Shown piece by piece: positions 54,166 through 61,269 of a stretch of 64,000 nucleotides of DNA. The notes under the pieces were generated by a model, which was not told the DNA's origin, searched no databases, and saw only the letters and a program-made list of their open reading frames with translations. The DNA is from Acidicapsa dinghuensis (GTDB lineage: Bacteria; Acidobacteriota; Terriglobia; Terriglobales; Acidobacteriaceae). The DNA is taken from the NCBI RefSeq assembly GCF_025685685.1, contig NZ_JAGSYH010000011.1, positions 1 through 64,000 on the forward strand. The letters run 5' to 3'. The translations under genes were made by a program, and so were the position numbers. Position 1 is the first letter of the stretch, and every line of letters starts with the position of its first letter.

Positions 54166-54336
54166 TCACGCATTGACGGAAGAGGTCTTCTGTGGAGCAA
54201 CAGGTCGGAGTCGCTCGACCATGTCCTCAGAAAGTTTTGGAAGGGCCAAGTCCGGGTGAAAGTGCGCGCCGATGAAGTTTGGAAAGACTGCCTGTTGTGT
54301 TTCGTCAGGGTTGTTGAGGCTCGCTGCTTCGCTCAT
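54166..54336 (-). pseudogene. Possible N-terminal remnant of a cNMP/FAD oxidoreductase-like gene
   Basis: A 56-residue frame reads MSEAASLNNPDETQQAVFPN, then a short insertion, and LPKLSEDMVERLRPVAPQKT. The pattern DETQQxxFPxLSxxMxERLRP resembles the very start of thioredoxin-reductase-like proteins with an N-terminal cyclic-nucleotide-type domain. The rest of such a gene (about 500 residues) is not present. I give this as a weak suggestion; it may equally be a random open frame between ogt and the MFS gene. Confidence 0.3.
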
Positions 54337-54492
54337 GCAATAGATTAGCCCGATCAGCGAATCGATGAGGAGCATCATCGATAGTCAAACACATATGGGG
54401 CAAACGCGACGATATGGCAGGATTTGCCTCTTTTTTGTCGGCGTGACGCTCAACCAAAGAGCATCAAAAGCCTGGTTCGTTCGGAGGTTGAG

Positions 54493-55674
54493 ATGGATCG
54501 TCGACTATTGGTCTTGGCACTCGGGATGTTTGCTCTAGGAACAGACAGCTTTGTTGTGGCCGGTGTTTTGCCTGAGATATCGCGGTTTTTCCACATAAGT
54601 ATCGGTGCTGCGGGTCAAATGACGACAGCATATGCCATCACCTACGCATTACTTGCGCCTCTCATCGCGGCAGTCGCGGCACATATTCCACGCAAGACGA
54701 TGCTGCTCACTGGTCTCGGCGTATTTGTGATTGCCAACCTGGTCACTGCCGAGGCGCCGAGTTTCGCCGTTGCTATGGCGAGCCGCATCTTGGCCGGCGT
54801 GGGCGCCGCAATGTTTGCCCCGACAGCCACGGGTGCTGCTGCGATGATAGTTCCTGCTGAACGGCGCGGATACGCGCTGTCGATCGTAATTGCTGGCTTA
54901 ACCGCTGCCACCGCGCTTGGTACCCCAATAGGTGCCGCCATCGGAGTGTTAGGCGATTGGCGTTGGACTATGGTTTTTGTGTCAGGGCTCGCAGCTGTAT
55001 CTGCATTGGGTGTAGGTCTGATGTTGGCGAATGTGCCGTTACCGCCCAAGGTAACACTCGCAAAAAGGATCGGTCCGGCGGGAGATCCGCGCGTCGCATT
55101 AACGCTGTTGACCACATGGCTTTACCAGAGTGGCCAGTTCGTCGCATACACGTATTTGACAGTCGTTTTCGACAGAGCGATAGGACACAACAATGCGATG
55201 GTAGCGGTGTTGCTGGTTGCGTTTGGCGTCGCCGGTACCGTGAGCAACTTGATCGTAGGTCGATTGGCGGACCAGATGGGCAATCGCAAGTTGATCGTCA
55301 TAGGGCTCATCGTTCTTGTTCTGGTTCTCGGCTCCCTCTCGTGGGCTGGCGGCAGCCTCTGGACGGCCGTTCCTGCACTCGTAATATGGGGTGCTGTCGG
55401 TTGGGGGCTTCTTGCACCTCAGCAACACCGCCTGGTAGCAGTTGCGCCTCAGACCGCGCCAGTCGTGCTAGGCCTGAATACTTCTTTCACCTACTTAGGG
55501 ATCACAACTGCCGGTGTTATTGGAGCCTTCGGCATCTCAGTGTTGGGTGCGCATCATTTGGGCTATTTAGGAGCGGTTCTGGTATTAGTTGCGCTGGGCG
55601 TCGCCGAATTGGCTAGTTGGCGCATCTATGTTTCGCACACAACTCGAACGATCACGAACTTGGAAGTTGCATAA
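54493..55674 (+). CDS. MFS transporter of the DHA1 (AraJ/CmlA-like) type, 12 TM
   Basis: The 393-residue product (ATG at 54493, GGAGG five bases upstream) shows twelve hydrophobic segments. The N-terminal LALGMFALGTDSFVVAGVLP is followed by TTAYAITYALLAPLIAAVAA, then HIPRKTMLLTGLGVFVIANL (motif A-like) and LAGVGAAMFAPTATGAAAMI. LTAATALGTPIGAAIGVLGD is motif C of antiporters. GRLADQMGNRKLIVIGLIVL is the second motif A. It likely expels sugars, arabinose-like compounds or drugs. It converges on alkA and shares the bidirectional terminator at 55718. The ORF extension to 54424 has no ribosome-binding site. Confidence 0.9.
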   Translation: MDRRLLVLALGMFALGTDSFVVAGVLPEISRFFHISIGAAGQMTTAYAITYALLAPLIAAVAAHIPRKTMLLTGLGVFVIANLVTAEAPSFAVAMASRILAGVGAAMFAPTATGAAAMIVPAERRGYALSIVIAGLTAATALGTPIGAAIGVLGDWRWTMVFVSGLAAVSALGVGLMLANVPLPPKVTLAKRIGPAGDPRVALTLLTTWLYQSGQFVAYTYLTVVFDRAIGHNNAMVAVLLVAFGVAGTVSNLIVGRLADQMGNRKLIVIGLIVLVLVLGSLSWAGGSLWTAVPALVIWGAVGWGLLAPQQHRLVAVAPQTAPVVLGLNTSFTYLGITTAGVIGAFGISVLGAHHLGYLGAVLVLVALGVAELASWRIYVSHTTRTITNLEVA

Positions 55675-55717
55675 TTTATCGCTGTTGTCGTTGCTCATAA
55701 CAATGCTTGATGCTCAA

Positions 55718-55754
55718 ACAAAGGCCTCGCAAGCAATCGCTTCGAGGCCTTTGT
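55718..55754. terminator. Bidirectional intrinsic terminator between convergent genes
   Basis: ACAAAGGCCTCG and CGAGGCCTTTGT form a perfect twelve-base-pair stem, with an inner AAGC/GCTT hairpin inside the loop. TTTGTCGTT on one side and TTTGTTTGAGC on the other supply T-rich tails. It serves both the MFS gene and alkA, whose stops flank it. Confidence 0.85.
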
Positions 55755-55773
55755 CGTTATTCAAACAACTAAC

Positions 55774-56664
55774 CTAAGAAACATTTTCAATCTGAGTCTT
55801 CTTGAGATCCGCAAAATTTTTCCATAAGGCGACTGCTGCATAGCCGCGCCACGGTCGAACGGCATCAATGTTTATTTCGGGATGACGCTTAAGTTCCTGC
55901 TTTAATGCGTAGTCCGTAGTGGGAAACGCGTCGTTATCACCAAAGCCTCGCATAGCCACATACTCAGCCGTCCATGCTCCAATTCCAGCGATATTACACA
56001 ATACTCTTCGCAACTCATTCGGAGAGTCCATCGCGGTTCGATCTAAAGCGCCTCCGTCAATGGTGCGAGCGAGCTCCCGAATAGTGGATTTCCTCTGCTC
56101 GGAGGTCCGGACACTCGACAAATCTGCGTCGAGGATTTGTTTGACTGAGGGAAAGAGAAAAATCGATTCGGAGGTTTTGGGATGTAGTGCAACGGTCCCC
56201 GCTGCTTGCACCAGTTCCTTCGTCAGCATACGCCCAAATTGCAAAGAGACCACCTGGCCAAGTACAGCCGCAAACATCGTCTCGAAGGAACTCCACGAAC
56301 GTGCCAGTCGTAGACCTGGATACTGTGCCCAAAGCTTCGAAAGAAAACCGTCGCCCTTCATCGCTTTTCGAAGGACGATTGGATTCGCGTCGAGATCAAA
56401 CATTTTTCGTACTGCTATCGACACCTTATTCGCATCTTCTTCAGTTCCATTCCAAACCGAAAGAGCGAGTGCTCGCCACGTACTGTGCCTCTCGACACGG
56501 AACCAGCCTAGCCCGTGTCGCGTGGAGATCACGCGCTCATATCCTGAATCGTCCACCATCTCGACATATGGAAGCTTGTGGGCTCGAAAGAAGACGAGCA
56601 TAGCCTCCCAATCATAAGGAGGGGAGAATGGCAACTCACAGGTTTGTAGTGGCACACTTTGCAT
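55774..56664 (-). CDS. alkA: DNA-3-methyladenine glycosylase II (AlkA type)
   Basis: The 296-residue product (ATG at 56664) has an AlkA_N-like domain (LPFSPPYDWEAMLVFFRAHK, RVISTRHGLGWFRVE) and the helix-hairpin-helix glycosylase core: SFETMFAAVLGQVVSLQFGR, then LCNIAGIGAWTAEYVAMRGF with the hairpin, and GDNDAFPTTDYALKQEL with the catalytic Asp. It excises alkylated purines from DNA. The ArsR-type gene starts 445 bp upstream and ends 76 bp before this start, on the same strand, so the two are likely co-transcribed. The longer ORF to 56823 would overlap that gene and has no sense. Together with ogt this gives direct reversal and base excision of alkyl damage. Confidence 0.92.
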   Translation of the reverse strand: MQSVPLQTCELPFSPPYDWEAMLVFFRAHKLPYVEMVDDSGYERVISTRHGLGWFRVERHSTWRALALSVWNGTEEDANKVSIAVRKMFDLDANPIVLRKAMKGDGFLSKLWAQYPGLRLARSWSSFETMFAAVLGQVVSLQFGRMLTKELVQAAGTVALHPKTSESIFLFPSVKQILDADLSSVRTSEQRKSTIRELARTIDGGALDRTAMDSPNELRRVLCNIAGIGAWTAEYVAMRGFGDNDAFPTTDYALKQELKRHPEINIDAVRPWRGYAAVALWKNFADLKKTQIENVS

Positions 56665-56740
56665 GGCGTGTGAATGTCGTACACTTCGAATGCCGGTTAG
56701 GGAGGTGGATCGATCCGCGCTCACAGTCCCGGCGTCCTCA

Positions 56741-57109
56741 TCATCGAGTGTTATCGGCTGGACGCGCGCGTTGCAAGTCACCAGCGTGGGCTCCTGTCGC
56801 TCGTGAGTAGCTTCTGGATGCACGGCCCACCTGTGTGAGCCTCCTCAGATACCTCAAGTAGGCCTCCAGTCTCTCAAGAACTACCCTGTAATACACACCC
56901 TGACCTATTCTCCGAGATCCGATCAAGCCGGCATCTGACAGTACTTTCAGATGATGCGAGACAGTCGAAGCGCGAACAGGAGTATCCAAGCAGATGTCGC
57001 CGCATCTCATCTCGTTCATTTCGACAATGTGTCTGTAGATTGTGAAACGAACAGGATCGCCAAGCACCCTTGAAATTTGTAGCGCGTCCACTTCCTGGAT
57101 CGACTTCAT
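56741..57109 (-). CDS. ArsR-family winged-helix regulator
   Basis: The 122-residue product from the ATG at 57109 shows the ArsR fold: ISRVLGDPVRFTIYRHIVEM, MRCGDICLDTPVRASTVSHH, LKVLSDAGLIGSRRIGQGVY and YRVVLERLEAYLRYL. The metal-binding CxC motif of ArsR/SmtB (ELCVCDL) is not present; a single Cys in GDICLD remains, so it may sense redox or an organic ligand instead. The charged C-terminal tail (SRATGAHAGDLQRARPADNT) is extra. It precedes alkA on the same strand and is divergent from the hydrolase-SDR-RND operon at 57528, so it could control either. Confidence 0.88.
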   Translation of the reverse strand: MKSIQEVDALQISRVLGDPVRFTIYRHIVEMNEMRCGDICLDTPVRASTVSHHLKVLSDAGLIGSRRIGQGVYYRVVLERLEAYLRYLRRLTQVGRASRSYSRATGAHAGDLQRARPADNTR

Positions 57110-57527
57110 GACAATCGTCCCAAATCTTAGAATTTCACGGCACATACATATTGCACGCTTTCGTTCTATTTCGACGCCCATATTGCGGCCAAGTCTCAAA
57201 GTTGCGATGTAGATGTCTGAATGAAGGGCCGTGCGCCTTTATCCCACGAACCCTACATAAAATGACCTTTGCTGGATCTGCAGCGCGAGCGTTATCACCT
57301 CTCTAAAATCTGCATGTCCACTGCGGTTTTCGACAAAAGGTACTGTTCGACAGAATTGACAAACGATCGAAATGTTCGGACACTCGAATACCACGTTTGC
57401 ATACGTCAAGGCTTACAACGCGTGGCAGAATTTGCCTCTTTTATGTCAATCCCTTCGTTTTCGATACGCGTCAAAATGTCCATAGCGCGTAGACATTCCT
57501 TCGTAATGCACGCGCCCGGAGGTTCGG
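57110..57527. other. 418-base divergent regulatory region
   Basis: No gene is seen. The region lies between the minus-strand ArsR-alkA unit and the plus-strand hydrolase-SDR-RND operon and must hold both promoters. Around 57340-57385 the words TTCGACA ... GATCGAA and TGTTCGGACA recur and give a weak TTCGA/TCGAA inverted repeat with a 16-base spacer, a possible ArsR operator. I cannot assign -35/-10 boxes. Confidence 0.4.
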
Positions 57528-58223
57528 ATGTTCAGGTTCACCCATCGCAATCCCGAGATGCAGATCGTCAAGCAGCACACTGCGTTGGTGGTCGTAGATA
57601 TGCAAAACGAATTTTTCAAACCAGCCAAGGGCACCTATTACGAACTGATCGAGGATTCGCTTAAGAAATACAACGTGGCGGAAAACACCGAGACACTTTT
57701 GAAGACCGCGCAGGATCTGGGCTATTACATCCTACATTCGCCGCATTGGTACTATCCGAGTGATCTTCAATGGAATGTGCCTCCTGGAGCAATTGGCCAC
57801 TATCTCATTGGAATTGGTTTCTGCGGCCGCAAGGATCCGGTCGATTTAGAGGGCTTCAAGGATTCTCGCTCGGACTACTACGAACCCTTCAAAAAGTACC
57901 TAATGGACGGGCACACTTGTAATTGCTCACCACACAAGCACTTTGGGACCATCGCCAACGACATGATTAAGCAACTGCACATGCGCCGCGTTCAAAAGGT
58001 AATCATGGCGGGTCCAGCCGGGAACATCTGTTTCGAATCACATGTCCGCGACCTCATCGAAACGGGGATGGAAGTTGCTGTAGTACGCGACGCGATTGGG
58101 GGGGCAGTAAATGATGAAGGCGACGGGTACGCAGCCGCGATCACTAACTTCCGTTTCATGTGCAATGCCTTGTGGACAACCGAAGAAGCAGTGGGCCGGA
58201 TGAAGGCTGCGGCATCTGCGTAA
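57528..58223 (+). CDS. Isochorismatase-like cysteine hydrolase
   Basis: The 231-residue product (ATG at 57528, GGAGG five bases upstream) has the catalytic triad pattern of the family: D24 in ALVVVDMQNEFF, a Lys in the EPFKKYLMDGH region, and nucleophile C168 in VIMAGPAGNICFESHVRDL. Its motif IMAGPAGNICFESHVRDLIE, with the cis-peptide before the Cys, is standard. These enzymes hydrolyse amides such as nicotinamide, N-carbamoylsarcosine or biuret-like compounds. An extra Cys/His cluster (GHTCNCSPHKHFG) is unusual and could bind metal. It is the first gene of a probable operon with two SDR genes and an RND pump. Confidence 0.87.
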   Translation: MFRFTHRNPEMQIVKQHTALVVVDMQNEFFKPAKGTYYELIEDSLKKYNVAENTETLLKTAQDLGYYILHSPHWYYPSDLQWNVPPGAIGHYLIGIGFCGRKDPVDLEGFKDSRSDYYEPFKKYLMDGHTCNCSPHKHFGTIANDMIKQLHMRRVQKVIMAGPAGNICFESHVRDLIETGMEVAVVRDAIGGAVNDEGDGYAAAITNFRFMCNALWTTEEAVGRMKAAASA

Positions 58224-58364
58224 AGCGCCTCCCCGATTCGTCAGTATCTCTGCAACCCATACGTGATTTTCCCCATATCAACAGCGCCCACTTTGTGGGC
58301 GATTGCCCCTGTTGCACTCAAAATCCGGCATTCACTCCGCCATAACGTTAAAAAGGAGCTCAAA

Positions 58365-59234
58365 GTGAGCAAGACAATTTTGATTACTGGCACTTCAAAC
58401 GGCTTCGGTAAAGATGCGGCCAAGACACTCACCGAGGCCGGATATCAGGTCTTCGCAACTATGCGGGATATGAATGGCCGTAATCGCTCTGCGGCTGATG
58501 AACTGCGATCAAAGAACATCGAAGTGCTTGAACTCGATGTCACACAGGACGCGAGCGTCAATGTGGCTTTCGAGGAACTCTACAGCAAGACTGACGGGAA
58601 GCTAGACGTCCTGATCAACAATGCAGGCTTGTTCGCACATGGAATCTCAGAGACATATACCCCTGAGCAGGTCCGCGAGATGTTCGACGTGAATGTATTC
58701 GGAATTCAGCGCGTTACCCGCGCCGCATTACCCTCCATGCGCAAGCGGAAATCGGGATTGATTGTCAACATCGGATCGATTCTGGGGCGCGTGACTATCC
58801 CATTTATCGGACTGTATGGGGCGTCAAAGTTTGCAGTTGAAGCACTCACCGAAAGCTATCGCTATGAGCTCTCACAACTGGGTGTCGACGTTGTTCTCAT
58901 TCAGCCAAGCGCCTATCCAACCGGGTTGTACGCGGCTACGCAGCAAGCCGCAGACGCGGACCGCGCGGCAGAATACGGCGAGATTGCAACTCTTCCAGGC
59001 GTGTTTGCAGACTTTCTGAAAGGGACTTTCAGCAGTGCGGATGCACCTGATTCGCACGACATTGCGAAGGCACTCGTAGAACTGATCGGAACTCCTGCCG
59101 GCAGACGCCCCGATCGCGTCCTTGTTGGCGCCGGATATGGCGCCGACGCGGTGAACGCCGTAGTCAAGCCCATTCAGGCTGAAATGATCCGCGGTATTGG
59201 ATTCGACAAGCTGCAGACACTGAACGTTCAGTAG
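58365..59234 (+). CDS. Short-chain dehydrogenase/reductase, complete active site
   Basis: The 289-residue product starts at a GTG at 58365 (AAGGAG six bases upstream): SKTILITGTSNGFGKDAAKT, the TGxxxGxG cofactor loop. It continues with LDVTQDAS, VLINNAGLFAHG (NNAG), IVNIGSILGRV (catalytic Ser region) and FIGLYGASKFAVEAL (Tyr-x-x-x-Lys). The C-terminal part is longer than the minimal SDR and variable. It probably reduces or oxidises a carbonyl or alcohol with NAD(P). It is the second gene in the hydrolase-SDR-SDR-RND series. The longer ORF to 58263 has no ribosome-binding site. Confidence 0.92.
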   Translation: MSKTILITGTSNGFGKDAAKTLTEAGYQVFATMRDMNGRNRSAADELRSKNIEVLELDVTQDASVNVAFEELYSKTDGKLDVLINNAGLFAHGISETYTPEQVREMFDVNVFGIQRVTRAALPSMRKRKSGLIVNIGSILGRVTIPFIGLYGASKFAVEALTESYRYELSQLGVDVVLIQPSAYPTGLYAATQQAADADRAAEYGEIATLPGVFADFLKGTFSSADAPDSHDIAKALVELIGTPAGRRPDRVLVGAGYGADAVNAVVKPIQAEMIRGIGFDKLQTLNVQ

Positions 59235-59279
59235 CTCCCGTCCCGATGTGCTCCAACAAAACTGTAATGAGGTGCTCAT

Positions 59280-59990
59280 ATGAATACTGATCGGAAAGTA
59301 CTGGTTGTGACGGGTGCGTCACAGGGCTTGGGCGAAGGCTTCGTCAATGCCTATCGGGAACGGGGATGGAGCGTGGTGGGAAACTCACGTTCGATTAAGG
59401 CGTCCGATGATTCCGATTACATCACGGTGCCTGGCGATGTGGGCGATCCCGAAATCGCTAGAAGAGTAGTCAATACCGCGCTGGACCGCTTTGGGCGTGT
59501 CGATACGTTGATCAATAATGCCGGCATCTGGCGGCCTGGTCCAATTGGCTCAATCACTGAAGAGTTGTATAGACGAGTGATGGCGACGAATGTCGACAGT
59601 GTATTCTTCGCTACCCAGACTGCAGTGCCGGCGATGCAAATGCAGGGCGGAGGGCATATCGTGCAAGTCCTGACGAGCCTTGTCGAGCACGCTGTGCAAG
59701 GCGTGCCGGCGGTACTCGCCTCTCTGTCGAAAGGGGCTTGCGCCGCAGCGACCCGTGGTCTTGCTATGGAACTCGCACACGACAATATACGGGTGAATGC
59801 AGTGTCCCTCGGGATTATTCGAACGCCACTCCATGAACCTGAATCGCTGGAATCGAAGAAGTCCTTCGCTCCGCTGAATCGTTATGGCGAGGTCTCGGAC
59901 GTTGTTCGAGCGGTCCTCTATCTCGAGGACTCCAATTTCGTGACAGGCGAAATCTCGTATGTGGACGGCGGACGGACCGCCGGTCATTGA
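59280..59990 (+). CDS. SDR-family protein lacking the catalytic tyrosine
   Basis: The 236-residue product has a normal cofactor loop (VLVVTGASQGLGEGFVNAYR), an NNAG motif (DTLINNAGIWRPGP), and a C-terminal SYVDGGRTAGH end. The active site is altered, however: at the position of YxxxK the sequence is AVLASLSKGACAA, so K151 remains but the Tyr is Ala (A147). The Ser of the triad may be S133. The protein can still bind NAD(P) but should be catalytically weak or regulatory. GAGGTG precedes the ATG by five bases. Its TGA overlaps the region where the RND adaptor begins, so translation is coupled. Confidence 0.88.
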   Translation: MNTDRKVLVVTGASQGLGEGFVNAYRERGWSVVGNSRSIKASDDSDYITVPGDVGDPEIARRVVNTALDRFGRVDTLINNAGIWRPGPIGSITEELYRRVMATNVDSVFFATQTAVPAMQMQGGGHIVQVLTSLVEHAVQGVPAVLASLSKGACAAATRGLAMELAHDNIRVNAVSLGIIRTPLHEPESLESKKSFAPLNRYGEVSDVVRAVLYLEDSNFVTGEISYVDGGRTAGH

Positions 59991-60025
59991 ACAAGTCGAA
60001 GGGAACCCACACGCGGGAGAAAACC

Positions 60026-61261
60026 ATGGGGATCATGTTAAACAGAGGCCAAAAACAGTCTGCCGGTAGTGGCGGTCAAACTAGACGCACACTCAGACCT
60101 TATGCAGGTGTCACGGCTTTAATTCTCGTTTCCACAGTAGCCGCAGTTGTAGGACCGAAGTTGTTCAAAGACTCAAGGGTTCGTGCCGCGGGGAATGCAA
60201 CACCGTTGGTCACTGTGAGTCAGCCTTTCCCAAAAGATATTCACGGTCGCATGCAGTTCCTGGGTCAATTCTCGGCTGTGGATCGCGTCGATCTCCGCGC
60301 GCAGGTTGGCGGGACGCTTACTTACATCGGCTTCAAGGATGGAGATGTTGTTCGAAGTGGCGCGCTTCTGTTCACCATCGATCCCACACCATACCAGATC
60401 AAGTTCGACGAAGGGACTGCTCAAGTAGCGCGCGCTCGAGCACGGCTAGAGCTTGCTACCACTGAACTGGCACGCGCACAAACGCTACGGAAAACCGATG
60501 CCGGAACGGTAGAGAACGTAGAACAACGTTCTGCGGAACTGAGATCGGCTCAAGCTGCACTTGACGAGGCGGAAACGCTAGTGCGCGACGCGAAATTCGA
60601 TCTGGATCACACACACGTCTACGCACCTTTCACTGGACGTATGGGCACTCATCTCGTTTCGGTTGGCAATCTCGTATTGGGCAATCGCGGCGGCGGAAGC
60701 GCGCCGACTCTTCTCGCCACGATCGTATCGATCAATCCCATTTATCTAAACTTCGACATGAGCGAGGCCGACTACCTCAACTTCGAACGGGAGCGGGCGG
60801 CGAAGAGAGTCGCTCTCGCTAACAAAGTCGAAATCGCGCTCAGTGATGAGAGCCGTTTCGCACGGCAAGGTATCTTGGATTTCCTCGACAATACGTTTGA
60901 TAGATCGAGTGGAACCATTCATGCTCGTGCGACTGTACCTAACTCAGATCTGCTTCTGACCCCGGGTGCTTTTGGCAGGGTACGCCTAAACCTTGTCCCC
61001 GAAAGACAAGTGCTGCTGGTGCCCGATGCTGCTGTGAGTGCGGATCAGACCGACCGCATGGTATTGACTGTCGGCTCTGACGAAGTAGTCAAGGCGATAA
61101 AAGTGCAGATCGGCGAGCTCAGGTATGGTCTGCGCGTGGTGTATTCCGGCCTTTCTGCTTCGCAGCGGGTGATCATCGCCGGGCCCCCTGTTCTGCCAGG
61201 AACAAAAGTCTCCGTTAAAGAAGGAACGATCAATCCTGGGCCGGATGAAGGGGGTATTTAA
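60026..61261 (+). CDS. RND efflux periplasmic adaptor (membrane fusion protein)
   Basis: The 411-residue product (ATG at 60026, GGGAG seven bases upstream) has an N-terminal membrane anchor (PYAGVTALILVSTVAAVVGP). Paired barrel-sandwich half motifs follow (VDRVDLRAQVGGTLTYIGFK, then DGDVVRSGALLFTIDPTPYQ, and HVYAPFTGRMGTHLVSVGNL). A coiled-coil hairpin lies between (RARARLELATTELARAQTLR ... SAELRSAQAALDEAETLVRD). A beta-barrel domain ends with LLTPGAFGRVRLNL. There is no lipobox Cys, so the protein is anchored by its helix. It links the inner-membrane pump to an outer-membrane channel that is not in the window. A TTG at 59987 overlapping the SDR stop is a possible but weaker start. Confidence 0.93.
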   Translation: MGIMLNRGQKQSAGSGGQTRRTLRPYAGVTALILVSTVAAVVGPKLFKDSRVRAAGNATPLVTVSQPFPKDIHGRMQFLGQFSAVDRVDLRAQVGGTLTYIGFKDGDVVRSGALLFTIDPTPYQIKFDEGTAQVARARARLELATTELARAQTLRKTDAGTVENVEQRSAELRSAQAALDEAETLVRDAKFDLDHTHVYAPFTGRMGTHLVSVGNLVLGNRGGGSAPTLLATIVSINPIYLNFDMSEADYLNFERERAAKRVALANKVEIALSDESRFARQGILDFLDNTFDRSSGTIHARATVPNSDLLLTPGAFGRVRLNLVPERQVLLVPDAAVSADQTDRMVLTVGSDEVVKAIKVQIGELRYGLRVVYSGLSASQRVIIAGPPVLPGTKVSVKEGTINPGPDEGGI

Positions 61262-61269
61262 GACTTGCC

